Notes under the pieces: model-generated
Seen by the model: only the letters and a program-made list of their open reading frames with translations
Database searches by the model: none
What the model was told of the DNA's origin: nothing
Position numbers and translations under genes: made by a program
Origin: Moritella dasanensis ArB 0140
GTDB lineage: Bacteria > Pseudomonadota > Gammaproteobacteria > Enterobacterales > Moritellaceae
NCBI RefSeq assembly: GCF_000276805.1
Contig: NZ_AKXQ01000029.1
Span: 1 to 62,660 of the forward strand
Direction: 5' to 3'
Length of the DNA: 62,660 bases
Part shown: positions 24,491-33,872 of the stretch, in pieces
How the letters are laid out: every line of letters starts with the position of its first letter
Position numbering within the stretch: position 1 is the first letter of the stretch

Positions 24491-26101
24491 TTAGGTATTC
24501 ACCTTAGTGACATCAACATAAAGACGTAGTGCTTGTCCTGGTTGAATATACTTCTGATTAGCCAGTCCATTCCATCTTACAACGTCTTTTACCTTCACGT
24601 TAAACTTATCGGCAATACGTGCAAGCGAATCACCTTGGCGGACCTTGTAGGTGATGTTACGCATAATGCCTTTACCGTTAGCACTGCCTTTTTTCTTACC
24701 TTGCCACACAACCAATTTTTGATTGATCTTCAAAGCGTCTTTAGGCGCGATATTGTTCCATTTTGCTAGGCTTTTATAATTAACTTTGTAGGCACGTGAA
24801 ATGTCCCATAAGTTATCACCTGACTGTACTTTATGGACAACTTTGAAACGACCTGCAGGTTTATCCTGACGGCGGGTGATACGCGATGATTCACTAAATT
24901 TATAATAATCGAGATCTTTAGCCGCCATTGGGATCAATAACGCTTGGCCAATCTTGATCATGCTGCTGTCTAGATTATTCACCGAGGCAATGATCTTGCT
25001 TGAGGTATTATAGTTCTGGGCTATTTCACCTAGGCTATCGCCTGATTTAACTTTATAACGTACCCAGTTTAAACGGCCTTTCGCGTCTGTTTTGGCTAAT
25101 GCAGCTTCAAACTTTTCTACTTTTTCATTCGGAATTAATAATGTATGTGGTCCATCAGGTGCTGTTGCCCATTGGTTAAAACCGGGATTAAGACGCTGTA
25201 GTTCAGCCACGTCCATGCCTGCTAAGTCGGCAGCAAGCGCTAAATCAATTTGACTGTCAACGTCAACTTGCTGAATCGCAGGTTCGTTATCAATCACAGG
25301 TAGCGTCAGGTTATATTTTTCAGCATTTTGTAAAATGTCTGCAAGTGCTAATAATTTCGGTACGTATGCTTCTGTTTCTGTCGGTAGGGACAATGACCAG
25401 AAATCTGTGGCTAAGCCCGCTTTTTTGTTACGCTTAATCGAACGACCAACGCGACCTTGACCTGAATTATAAGAAGCAAGGGCCTGTAACCAGTCTCCAT
25501 CGAAACGACGGCTGAGGTATTCCATATAGGTAAGCGCAGCACTTGTTGATGCGAGTACGTCACGACGACCATCGTACCACCAGTTTTGCTCTAGACCGTA
25601 CTGGGTTGCTGTGCCGGGTACAAACTGCCACATACCCGATGCACTGCCATGTGAGTAAGCAAAGGGGTCAAAGGCACTCTCTACGACGGGCAGTAGCGCG
25701 AGTTCTAATGGTAAGTTACGACGTTCGAGTTCTTCAACAATAAGATATAAAAAGGGTTCGGCGCGTTTCGATACCGTGATTAAATGCTGCGGGTGCTCCA
25801 AAAACCACTTACGGTGCTTGGCAATGCGCGCATTATCCGGAATCGGAATGGTCATTTGTTCTGCAATGCGAACCCAAACATTATCAATTGGCTCGACAGT
25901 AACGTCTTCGGCGACAATGAGTTTGGCAATTTTTTCTTCAGTTGCACTATCTAAACCGCTGTCTTTATTGCTGGCTTGTGCAGAAGGGGCCACGACAGGC
26001 GTTATAGTTGTTTGCACATCGTTACTGCGATCTTCAGGCGTCATTTGACACCCGGTCAGTAATATCAATACCGGAATGGATAATTTAAATTTCATATACA
26101 T
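24491..26101 (-). CDS. mltD: Membrane-bound lytic murein transglycosylase D (SLT plus three LysM)
   Basis: 536 aa. A lipoprotein signal ends in LTGC (cysteine about 18). The SLT domain follows: LLPVVESAFDPFAYSHGSAS (catalytic Glu in ESAF), GMWQFVPGTATQYGL and ALASYNSGQGRVGR. Three LysM modules occupy the C terminus (YKVKSGDSLGEIAQNY, HKVQSGDNLWDISRAY, YKVRQGDSLARIADKF). The enzyme cleaves peptidoglycan between MurNAc and GlcNAc from the outer membrane. An ATG two codons later is an alternative start. Next to gloB, as in E. coli. Confidence 0.95.
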   Translation of the reverse strand: MYMKFKLSIPVLILLTGCQMTPEDRSNDVQTTITPVVAPSAQASNKDSGLDSATEEKIAKLIVAEDVTVEPIDNVWVRIAEQMTIPIPDNARIAKHRKWFLEHPQHLITVSKRAEPFLYLIVEELERRNLPLELALLPVVESAFDPFAYSHGSASGMWQFVPGTATQYGLEQNWWYDGRRDVLASTSAALTYMEYLSRRFDGDWLQALASYNSGQGRVGRSIKRNKKAGLATDFWSLSLPTETEAYVPKLLALADILQNAEKYNLTLPVIDNEPAIQQVDVDSQIDLALAADLAGMDVAELQRLNPGFNQWATAPDGPHTLLIPNEKVEKFEAALAKTDAKGRLNWVRYKVKSGDSLGEIAQNYNTSSKIIASVNNLDSSMIKIGQALLIPMAAKDLDYYKFSESSRITRRQDKPAGRFKVVHKVQSGDNLWDISRAYKVNYKSLAKWNNIAPKDALKINQKLVVWQGKKKGSANGKGIMRNITYKVRQGDSLARIADKFNVKVKDVVRWNGLANQKYIQPGQALRLYVDVTKVNT

Positions 26102-26189
26102 CTTATGTTAGTGAAAAACAGGGCTATGCTAATCGGCAATAACCGACAAAGCAAGCTTATCGTTTATGCCGTTTAGCGTGTTTTTTGTG

Positions 26190-26966
26190 TTAAAAATGGT
26201 CTTTCCAGGCTCTTAATGCAGTGAATACCGCTTGTTCGCTGGTCAGGATATCAAGCAGCTTATGTTCCATCGCCATACTGACCGTGGCTTCGTCAGTACG
26301 TAAGAAAACATTGATTTCCTTTTCGTTTTTGAGACTGTTTGGTACGGTTGGTAATCCGCGTTGACGCAGTTTTGCAGTATGTTCAATATGTTTTTTGAGC
26401 ACTTTGTTTTGTGGTTCTACGGCATAGCAAAACATTAAATTTGCTTGGGTATATTCGTGGGCGGGGTAGACTAAAATATTTTCATCTAAGGCTTTAATGC
26501 GTTGTAATGACGCGAACAGCTCTGCTGCGCTACCATCTAGGGTCCGACCACAACCACCAGAGAATAACGTATCACCAGAGAACAACATCGTTTGGTTGTA
26601 GTAAACAACATGCTCGCGCTTGTGTCCCGGAGTCGCCATGACGGTTAATGCTAAACTATCATTAAGTAAGCTTAACTGGCTATTTTCAGTGACTAAGGTC
26701 ACGGGTGCATCGACATCGATAGCGATTGATGAATATACTTGCACGGGATGCGACGTTGCGTTAAGAATGTCACTAATACCATCGATATGGTCAAAGTGGT
26801 GATGGGTAATTAAAATCGCATCAAGGATTAAATGCTGCTGGTCAATGACTTGTAATACAGCGTCGGCTTGGCCGGGATCTACGATACAGCAGTGATTATT
26901 TTCAGTATTTTTGATCAACCAGACATAATTGTCGTTAAATGTTGGTATAGAAATGACTTCAAGCAT
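26190..26966 (-). CDS. gloB: Hydroxyacylglutathione hydrolase (glyoxalase II) GloB
   Basis: 258 aa, family length. The metallo-beta-lactamase motif THHHFDHIDG and later GHKREH, GDTLFSGGCGR and YPAHEYTQAN fit GloB, which uses two metals. It splits S-lactoylglutathione to lactate and glutathione in methylglyoxal detoxification. It lies between mltD (same strand) and the divergent methyltransferase, an order shared with E. coli. Confidence 0.95.
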   Translation of the reverse strand: MLEVISIPTFNDNYVWLIKNTENNHCCIVDPGQADAVLQVIDQQHLILDAILITHHHFDHIDGISDILNATSHPVQVYSSIAIDVDAPVTLVTENSQLSLLNDSLALTVMATPGHKREHVVYYNQTMLFSGDTLFSGGCGRTLDGSAAELFASLQRIKALDENILVYPAHEYTQANLMFCYAVEPQNKVLKKHIEHTAKLRQRGLPTVPNSLKNEKEINVFLRTDEATVSMAMEHKLLDILTSEQAVFTALRAWKDHF

Positions 26967-27031
26967 TGCATCGATCTCTTTATGGGATTATCTTTAATTA
27001 TATATAAAACAAAATTTTAGCGGATATTGTC

Positions 27032-27781
27032 GTGTTAATAAAACCTGCACAGCATCAACATGAGATAACAATTCCCCATTCTTGGAATGATCTGCCAATG
27101 GGAGCGTGGCTTGCTAGCCAGATTCAGGATCGTCTTGATGTCTGGTGCCCCAAAATATTTGGTTATCATCTACTAAAATTAGGCTCGTTAAGTGGTGAGC
27201 TTAATTGTTTTGGCAGCAGTATACAACATCAGGTCACAGCAACGTCAGAGTTAGGTATGGGCGGGCTGTTTATTGATCCTGCTCATCTGCCTTTTCAGGA
27301 AAACTGTATTGATGCCTGTATCTTGACGCAATCATTGGATTTTTCTGCCGACCCTCACCAAGTATTACGCGAGGTAGAGCGGGTATTAACCGCGGATGGT
27401 TACTTGATTCTAAGTGGTTATAATCCGCTGTCACTGTGTGGCTTAGTGAAATTATTTGGGGTCAAGCGTAATCACCCACCTTGGTCGGGGAGAATGTTTA
27501 CCCCTGCGCGGATTAAAGATTGGTTAGAATTATTGGGGTTTGAAGTTATTCAAGATGACCGTTTTGCCTTTACGACTTTCCTCGGCAAGAAGCCATTAAC
27601 CTGGTGGTCTGAAAGTCTCGGCCAAATGCATTTCCCTTCTTTTTCATCGGTCTACTTTATTGTGGCTCGCAAACGCCGAGCGCCAATATCACCGGTCAAG
27701 AATTGGTGGCAAGTGCGCCATGCTAAACGCCGTTTTATACCCACGGGCGCCACCCAAAAATTGCCGCATAAGCCTTCTTAG
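27032..27781 (+). CDS. SAM-dependent methyltransferase, YafS-like
   Basis: 249 aa with a GTG start at 27032. The methyltransferase core is visible: a short, degenerate SAM-binding region around LGMGGLFIDPAHLPF, then the Leu-rich post-motif LTQSLDFSADPHQVLREVERVL and GYLILSGYNPLS, typical of class I methyltransferases. The position between gloB and dnaQ matches E. coli yafS. Substrate unknown. A basic C-terminal tail (KRRAPIS, RHAKRRFIP) is present. Confidence 0.82.
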   Translation: MLIKPAQHQHEITIPHSWNDLPMGAWLASQIQDRLDVWCPKIFGYHLLKLGSLSGELNCFGSSIQHQVTATSELGMGGLFIDPAHLPFQENCIDACILTQSLDFSADPHQVLREVERVLTADGYLILSGYNPLSLCGLVKLFGVKRNHPPWSGRMFTPARIKDWLELLGFEVIQDDRFAFTTFLGKKPLTWWSESLGQMHFPSFSSVYFIVARKRRAPISPVKNWWQVRHAKRRFIPTGATQKLPHKPS

Positions 27782-27872
27782 TTTGACTTGATCTGATTTA
27801 GCTATGTTATCAGGTGAATCACAGGCTAATTCATATTAGAATAGCGACAGTTTAATTGAAGTGGTGAAATTT

Positions 27873-28610
27873 ATGTCTTTAGACAATGTAGAGTTAATGC
27901 AGGGCGCTGGTCGTGTAATCGTTTTTGATACCGAAACAACGGGTATGAATGATGGCGCGGGTGGCATTCATGTTGGTCACCGAGTGATTGAGATTGGTTG
28001 TATTGAATTAATCAATCGCCGCCCAACGGGTCGTACTTACCATGTTTATATCAAGCCTGATCGTTTGGTTGATCCAGAGGCGATCGCGGTACACGGTATT
28101 ACCGATGCGTTTTTACAAGATAAGCCTAGCTTCTCAAGTATTGCTAACGAGTTTATTGCCTTCATTGATGGTGCAGAACTCGTCGCCCACAACGCCTCGT
28201 TTGATACTAGCTTTATTGATCATGAATTTAGGTTGTTAAATAAAGGCCTACCAGCAACTAAAGAAATTTGTAAAGTGACCGATACATTAGCTATCGCGAA
28301 GAAACTTTTTCCGGGTAAACGAAATAACTTAGACGCACTCTGTAATCGTTACGGTATTGATAATACTCATCGTACCCTGCATGGCGCGTTACTGGATGCG
28401 GAGATCTTGGCAGACGTTTATCTGTATATGACAGGTGGCCAAACTAAACTGAATTTATCGCAAGATAGCGCGCATGGACAAGGTAGTGGTGTGCGCCGAG
28501 TTGCAGCAAGCCGCGCGCCATTGAAAGTGGTGCACGCAACAGATGATGAATTGAAAGCACATGATGAACGACTTGGCATCGTCGGTAATCCGTTGTGGCA
28601 AGTACACTAA
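27873..28610 (+). CDS. dnaQ: DNA polymerase III epsilon subunit (proofreading exonuclease) DnaQ
   Basis: 245 aa from the ATG at 27873; GTG codons at 27861 and 27864 would add four residues. Exo I motif VFDTETTGMN, Exo II (VAHNASFDTSFID) and Exo III (HRTLHGALLDAEILADVY) are intact, so the 3'-5' exonuclease should be active. YHVYIKPDRLVDPEA matches E. coli DnaQ closely. A C-terminal stretch (residues about 190-245) would bind the polymerase subunit. In E. coli rnhA lies next to dnaQ; here it is absent. Confidence 0.95.
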   Translation: MSLDNVELMQGAGRVIVFDTETTGMNDGAGGIHVGHRVIEIGCIELINRRPTGRTYHVYIKPDRLVDPEAIAVHGITDAFLQDKPSFSSIANEFIAFIDGAELVAHNASFDTSFIDHEFRLLNKGLPATKEICKVTDTLAIAKKLFPGKRNNLDALCNRYGIDNTHRTLHGALLDAEILADVYLYMTGGQTKLNLSQDSAHGQGSGVRRVAASRAPLKVVHATDDELKAHDERLGIVGNPLWQVH

Positions 28611-28628
28611 ATAAAAACAAGGAAACGC

Positions 28629-29966
28629 ATGCGTAATATTTGGTTGTTATTGGCACTTATTGGTGCCGTTAGCGTTAGTACCTTTGCATCAGCTAAAAGT
28701 GTTGATCAAGCGAATATTTATCAGACCAGTGATATCAAGTTGTTGGATAATCGCTTTCGAGTTGATCATGGCATTGAGCAAATTACGTTTATTATTGCGC
28801 GTGAACGTTTTTCTAAAGCGGTTATTTTAGTACGTCCGGATGGCAGTAAAGTCTATATTTGGGATAAATCAGACAAAGTTCATTGGATTGAAGGTGAGGA
28901 GTACGACATCATCACCATTGAAGAACCGATGGCTGGGCCTTGGCAAGCCATTGGTAAAATACGTGGTGATAACCGTATTCAATTGTTGTCTGACATCGAA
29001 TTGCAAGTTAATCGCTTACCGATTCAATTATACAGTGGCGAACGTTTGAAAGTCAGTGGCGAATTGTTACATTCGCAAGACCGCTTAACGGCAAGCTATT
29101 TACGTGATGCAGAATTGATTATGACCGCTTATGGTTATAATCGCAGTGAAGATGAAAATTTTAATTTTACTTCTCAAGAACTAGCTAAATTTAATGATAA
29201 AGGCGTGTCTTATGATGAAATACCTGAAGATGGTCTTTTCACCGCGTTTTTACAACTTGATTTAGAAACCGGTAAATATAAATTTGAAGTTGCGGTAAAA
29301 AACCACGCTTTTGCCCGCAGTTTTAACCAAGACGTTATCCTCTTTCCTAAACCAATCAAAACGCAGATGCTGCCGTTGCTGGTGGGTGAAGACCCACAGT
29401 TAAAACTGACTTACGATACTGATGAATTAAAACCCGAGAGTATCGTGATTAAAGGACGTTTGCTATCGGTTAATCGCGGTCAAAGTACTGACTTTATCAT
29501 CTATGGTGAAGCGGATATGGTAGAGCAAATTCATACTTTTGAACGACCTGGCGACATTGATAGTTATAGCATTGACTTGATGTTATTTGCTACCACCCAA
29601 GCAGGGCGTGAAATCATTATTAACTTGCCGCCAGAAGCATTTGTGATTCCAAAGCCGATTGTTATTGATAGTGCATTGATTCCAGCAGCAATCGTTTCTC
29701 AAGCTGAGACGACAGAAACCAGCATGACGTTATTAGAAGATACCGAGAGTGACTGGAATTTAGTATTATGGGTTGTTGGTAGCTTACTCGCTTTACTGGT
29801 TTTAGCGGTGGCCGCATTATTTGCTATTAAGTTTTGGCAAAAACGTAAATTTGAAAAAGTAATATCAAACCAAATAGATGGTGATATCACTTCATCGATG
29901 CCATTAGACAGCGGTGATGGGTCAAATAAGATGACAGATTTAGACCTTAATTCATTAGATAAATAG
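28629..29966 (+). CDS. TIGR03503-like membrane protein
   Basis: 445 aa. A signal peptide (residues 1-22, ending ASA-K) precedes a large beta-rich periplasmic part, then one C-terminal membrane helix (residues about 375-400, VLWVVGSLLALLVLAVAALF) and a short charged cytoplasmic tail. Overall length, layout and the VRPDGSKVYIWDKS region suggest the TIGR03503 family of Vibrio/Shewanella/Moritella, recalled from memory, whose function is unknown. It starts 18 bp after dnaQ, so co-transcription is likely. Confidence 0.65.
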   Translation: MRNIWLLLALIGAVSVSTFASAKSVDQANIYQTSDIKLLDNRFRVDHGIEQITFIIARERFSKAVILVRPDGSKVYIWDKSDKVHWIEGEEYDIITIEEPMAGPWQAIGKIRGDNRIQLLSDIELQVNRLPIQLYSGERLKVSGELLHSQDRLTASYLRDAELIMTAYGYNRSEDENFNFTSQELAKFNDKGVSYDEIPEDGLFTAFLQLDLETGKYKFEVAVKNHAFARSFNQDVILFPKPIKTQMLPLLVGEDPQLKLTYDTDELKPESIVIKGRLLSVNRGQSTDFIIYGEADMVEQIHTFERPGDIDSYSIDLMLFATTQAGREIIINLPPEAFVIPKPIVIDSALIPAAIVSQAETTETSMTLLEDTESDWNLVLWVVGSLLALLVLAVAALFAIKFWQKRKFEKVISNQIDGDITSSMPLDSGDGSNKMTDLDLNSLDK

Positions 29967-30099
29967 TTTGATATTTAAACAATTAAGTCATGTGTGGTGT
30001 TTGTGCTGTATAGGGCTCGCATTCCGGATTATTTAATTACTGTTTTGCGATTAATACTTGTTTAAAAATTGTAATGCAATTAAAGTCGATGTTAATTAA

Positions 30100-30152
30100 G
30101 ATAACCTTTATTTTTAAAGGTTATCTGACTGACCTTCATATCCGATGGTCAG
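30100..30152 (+). promoter_or_regulatory. Two hairpins in the ndk leader
   Basis: A perfect 11-bp stem (30100-30110 with 30115-30125, TTTT loop) is followed by a CTGACC/GGTCAG stem (30129-30134 with 30147-30152). They lie about 40-90 bp before the ndk start. The first may end the upstream transcript; the second has no T run. Confidence 0.55.
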
Positions 30153-30190
30153 GTTTAAATAGTCAACTTCTCAAATTAAGGTTAAAAATT

Positions 30191-30616
30191 ATGGCGATTC
30201 AACGCACTTTTTCTATTGTTAAGCCAGATGCAGTAAGAAAAAATCTAATTGGTGCTATTTACTCACGTATAGAATCTGCTGGTTTAAGTGTTGTTGCAGC
30301 AAAAATGCTTCATCTTACGCGTGAACAGGCTGAAGGTTTTTATGCTGAGCACGAAGGTAAAGTATTCTTCGAACCGTTGATGGAATTTATGACTTCTGGT
30401 CCTATCATGGTGCAAGTATTAGAAGGTGAAAATGCGATCACTTTCTACCGTGAATTAATGGGTGCGACTAACCCTGAAAATGCCGCTGCGGGTACGTTAC
30501 GTTGTGACTATGCTGAGAGCATGCGTTTTAATGCGGTACACGGTTCTGATAGTGAAGAATCTGCTGCACGTGAAATAGCTTACTTCTTTACTGAAAACGA
30601 AGTATGCCCACGCTAA
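30191..30616 (+). CDS. ndk: Nucleoside diphosphate kinase Ndk
   Basis: 141 aa from the ATG at 30191, which has AAGG upstream and gives [18 protein letters not shown], the usual start. The active-site stretch [18 protein letters not shown] holds the phosphorylated His. The enzyme equalises NTP and dNTP pools by passing phosphate from ATP. Longer in-frame starts upstream would run through the leader hairpins and are unlikely. Confidence 0.96.
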   Translation: MAIQRTFSIVKPDAVRKNLIGAIYSRIESAGLSVVAAKMLHLTREQAEGFYAEHEGKVFFEPLMEFMTSGPIMVQVLEGENAITFYRELMGATNPENAAAGTLRCDYAESMRFNAVHGSDSEESAAREIAYFFTENEVCPR

Positions 30617-31016
30617 TCAACTAGCGTAACGGGTTGTAAAGCAGTGGTGTAGTGATACGCGATTGATTTACTGCCCGGTTTTATCATTACTTTCTATTTA
30701 TGTATCTCTTTATTCCTCTATTACTCTTCTATTTGTTATTAACCCACATGGCTACACACCCTGCTTAAATACGATATTTAGCCTTAATTGTTTGTTCTTG
30801 TTGCCGATTCCTTATTGTGGGGAATAACGCTTAATAAATTATTTTGTTTAATTCGGCTAATGCGCTAGCGTCTGGGCGTTAAACTTTGTACAATCCCGCG
30901 CCCTGAAACCTCAATTTTAGCATCGTCTTTTTTATCCCGGTATTCTTAAAATATTGTTTAAAATTGAGTCTTAAATTGTTTCAAACCGAATAAAATACAT
31001 TATAGAGGCTCACTTC
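30617..31016. other. 400-bp intergenic region between ndk and rlmN
   Basis: No gene seen. At 30630-30680 an imperfect stem (CGGG, then GTAAA, pairing with TTTAC, then CCCG) followed by GTTTT may end ndk transcription. AT-rich sequence before 31017 presumably carries the promoter of rlmN and the genes behind it. Confidence 0.45.
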
Positions 31017-32132
31017 ATGAGTAATAAAAAAATTAATCTATTAGACTTAGATCGCAAAGCGATGCGCCAATATTTTGCTGACATTGGTGAAAAACCATTC
31101 CGTGCCGATCAAGTGATGAAATGGATCTATCATGAAGGCTGTGATGACATTAATGAAATGACTAACTTGAATAAAAAATTACGTGAAAAATTATTACGTG
31201 AAACGGTTATTCAAGCACCTGAAATCAGCCAAGAGCAGCGCAGTGAAGATGGTACGATCAAGTGGGCATTAAAAGTTGATGGTCAAGAATATGAAACGGT
31301 TTATATTCCTGATGGTGACCGTGCAACACTTTGTGTATCGTCACAAGTAGGTTGTGCACTTGAATGTACATTCTGCTCGACTGCGCAGCAAGGTTTTAAC
31401 CGTAATTTACGAGTATCAGAAATTATTGGTCAAGTATGGCGTGCAACGCAAGTTATCGGCTTTAATAATAAGAAACGTGCAATCACTAACGTTGTGATGA
31501 TGGGTATGGGTGAACCACTCCTTAACATGACAAACTTAGTGCCAGCATTAAACTTGATGTTAGATGATTACGGTTTTGGTCTATCAAAACGTCGTGTAAC
31601 AGTCTCTACATCTGGTGTTGTACCTGCACTCGATAAATTAGGTGACTTAATCGATGTTGCATTAGCGGTATCATTACACGCGTCAAATGATGAACTACGT
31701 AACGAGCTTGTACCAATCAATAAAAAGTACAATATTGAAACGTTATTAGCCTCTGTTAAGAGCTACATCAGCAAATCAAATGCTAATCGTCAGAAAGTAA
31801 CCATAGAGTATGTGTTACTTGATCATGTAAATGATTCGACTGACCAAGCACATGAATTAGCGGCATTATTAAAAGATACGCCGTGTAAAATTAACTTGAT
31901 CCCATTCAACCCATTCCCAGGTAGTGGTTATGGCAAGCCAAGTAATAGCCGTATCGATCGCTTTAATAAAGTGTTGATGACGTATCCAAATACCGTGACG
32001 ATTCGTAAAACGCGTGGTGACGATATTGACGCTGCTTGTGGTCAATTAGCGGGTGATGTAATCGACAGAACGAAGAGAACATTAAAAAAACGGATGCAAG
32101 GTGAAGAGATTTCAGTCAAGATGAGTGACTAA
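31017..32132 (+). CDS. rlmN: 23S rRNA/tRNA adenine C2-methyltransferase RlmN
   Basis: 371 aa. The radical-SAM motif CALECTFC (Cx3Cx2C) followed by [11 protein letters not shown] is diagnostic, as is [13 protein letters not shown]. The C-terminal AACGQLAGD carries the second catalytic cysteine. The enzyme methylates A2503 of 23S rRNA and A37 of some tRNAs. It opens the conserved run rlmN-pilW-rodZ-ispG-hisS-yfgM-bamB-der. Confidence 0.97.
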   Translation: MSNKKINLLDLDRKAMRQYFADIGEKPFRADQVMKWIYHEGCDDINEMTNLNKKLREKLLRETVIQAPEISQEQRSEDGTIKWALKVDGQEYETVYIPDGDRATLCVSSQVGCALECTFCSTAQQGFNRNLRVSEIIGQVWRATQVIGFNNKKRAITNVVMMGMGEPLLNMTNLVPALNLMLDDYGFGLSKRRVTVSTSGVVPALDKLGDLIDVALAVSLHASNDELRNELVPINKKYNIETLLASVKSYISKSNANRQKVTIEYVLLDHVNDSTDQAHELAALLKDTPCKINLIPFNPFPGSGYGKPSNSRIDRFNKVLMTYPNTVTIRKTRGDDIDAACGQLAGDVIDRTKRTLKKRMQGEEISVKMSD

Positions 32133-32157
32133 TACTTTTGACTAGATGGATTTAGGC

Positions 32158-32928
32158 ATGAAAAGTTTTGCTGTAGTAGGATTGATGGTAGTCGCGCTGG
32201 CTGGATGTAGCACACAAAGTTACATTGAAACCAGCGCTGGTTTAAGTGAAAACTCGGTTGATAAGATGTCCGCGGCCCGAAGCCGTTTAACCTTAGCGTT
32301 AAAGTACATTGAAATTGAAAAGTATCAAGAAGCGAAAATAAATCTTGATAGAGCCGTTAGTTATGCACCTGACAATGCCGATATTTACTTAGCTTATGCC
32401 TATTACTATCAGAAGGTAAAAGAGCATTCGCAAGCCGAGACCGCCTATTTGTATGCACTCGACCTTGCCCCTGATGATGGTAATATACACAATAATTTTG
32501 GGGTGTTCCTGTGTGGCGTTGCGCGATACGATGAAGCTGAAACTGAATTTTTAGCTGCGATCGCGTCACCGAGTTATAATCAGATTGCGAATAGTTATGA
32601 AAATGCGGGTCGATGCGCGCTTGAAAACGGTGATAAGACACAAGCGCTCACCTATTTACAATCATCTCTCGCGTATGCACCGCAAAACTTAGACGTACGG
32701 TTATCTATTGCTGAGTTAAGTTATACATTGGCCGACTTTGCAGTCGCCAAACAACAATTAATAAAGTATGAATCAGTCAGTAAGGCAACCGCACGCAGTC
32801 TTTGGTTGGGTTTTAAAATTGCCGACAAACAGCAAGAATCGGCCGTTGCCGAAGTTTATAGTCGCCAATTATTAGCCCAATTCCCATTAGCTTTCCAAAC
32901 ACAAAAATATATATCAAATGACTATTGA
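32158..32928 (+). CDS. pilW: Type IV pilus biogenesis/stability lipoprotein PilW (PilF)
   Basis: 256 aa from the ATG at 32158; an ATG at 32146 would add four residues but has no ribosome site. A lipoprotein signal ends LAGC. Tandem TPR units follow (KYIEIEKYQEAKINLDRAVS, DIYLAYAYYYQKVKEHSQAE, GNIHNNFGVFLCGVARYDEA). PilW supports assembly of the PilQ secretin for type IV pili. The order rlmN-pilW-rodZ confirms identity. It overlaps rodZ by 11 bp. Confidence 0.92.
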   Translation: MKSFAVVGLMVVALAGCSTQSYIETSAGLSENSVDKMSAARSRLTLALKYIEIEKYQEAKINLDRAVSYAPDNADIYLAYAYYYQKVKEHSQAETAYLYALDLAPDDGNIHNNFGVFLCGVARYDEAETEFLAAIASPSYNQIANSYENAGRCALENGDKTQALTYLQSSLAYAPQNLDVRLSIAELSYTLADFAVAKQQLIKYESVSKATARSLWLGFKIADKQQESAVAEVYSRQLLAQFPLAFQTQKYISNDY

Positions 32929-33856
32929 TTTAGAAACCTTAAAAGATCCCGATAAAACTGCTGAATTGCAGGACAATATCGACGTGGTGACTGCAGGCCA
33001 AATATTGCAAGATGCGCGTATTGCATCCGGTATCAGTGTGCAAGAGGTCAGTAATAATATTCACCTTAAGCTCTCTGTTATTAACAATATTGAACAAAGT
33101 GTTTGTGATAAGCATATCTCACCGACATTCATGCGTGGCTACATTCGTTGCTATGCTCGCTTTCTTAAAATATCCGAAGACGAAGTGATTGCTGCGTATG
33201 ATTGCCAGAATGTGGTATGCGAGCAACAAGCTGAATTACAGAGCTTTTCCCGTCGAACTAAATTAGAAGCGCACGATAACCGTTTAATGCTGGTCAGTTA
33301 CGGTATTATTGGTTTTATGCTGATCGTATTTTTAATTTGGGGATTACGTGGCGATGATGTTGATGTTGTCGTGCCAGAGCCTATCGCAACACAAGTCGCC
33401 GTCGCGCCTGACTCTACGGTTGCGAGTGACGTTGTTATTACAAGTGAAGAATCAACCCCTATACTTGTTAGCCCTGAGCAAGTTGTTATCGAGCCAACCT
33501 CGGTAACGGAAACGCTTGCTGTAAAGCCAGAACAGCCGCTTGTGGTAACACAACCTGCCGTGGCTAGTCCCGTTATTACGAATACCGTTAATAATAAACC
33601 CGCTATTGTTGCTCAGTCATTGGTACTGACATTCGCGGGTGATTGCTGGATACAAGTTAAAGATAGTAGCGGCAAAACATTATCGACAGGTGTTAGAAAA
33701 GCCGGTCAGACAATTGAATTACAAGGTTTAGCACCATTATCAATCAAACTCGGCGCTCCAGAGCAAGTAACACTGAGTTATGCCGGTGAGCCAGTAGATT
33801 TATCAACCTTTAAACAAGGTCGTCTTGCTAAATTTAAATTACCTTTTGAAGCTTAA
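32918..33856 (+). CDS. rodZ: Cell-shape protein RodZ
   Basis: 312 aa. An N-terminal helix-turn-helix domain (GQILQDARIASGISVQEVSN) contacts MreB. A membrane helix at about residues 127-147 (VSYGIIGFMLIVFLIWGL), a Val/Pro/Thr-rich periplasmic linker and a beta-rich C-terminal domain (DCWIQVKDSSGKTLSTG) complete the RodZ layout. It links the actin-like cytoskeleton to wall synthesis in rod-shaped cells. Translation is probably coupled to pilW through the overlap. Confidence 0.94.
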   Translation: MTIDLETLKDPDKTAELQDNIDVVTAGQILQDARIASGISVQEVSNNIHLKLSVINNIEQSVCDKHISPTFMRGYIRCYARFLKISEDEVIAAYDCQNVVCEQQAELQSFSRRTKLEAHDNRLMLVSYGIIGFMLIVFLIWGLRGDDVDVVVPEPIATQVAVAPDSTVASDVVITSEESTPILVSPEQVVIEPTSVTETLAVKPEQPLVVTQPAVASPVITNTVNNKPAIVAQSLVLTFAGDCWIQVKDSSGKTLSTGVRKAGQTIELQGLAPLSIKLGAPEQVTLSYAGEPVDLSTFKQGRLAKFKLPFEA

Positions 33857-33872
33857 TTAACGAGTTATAAAT

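Noticed and set aside
30074-30190. N-terminal extension of ndk
   Set aside because: The extra 39 residues are encoded by leader DNA containing hairpins. The family start MAIQRTFSI at 30191 has its own ribosome site.
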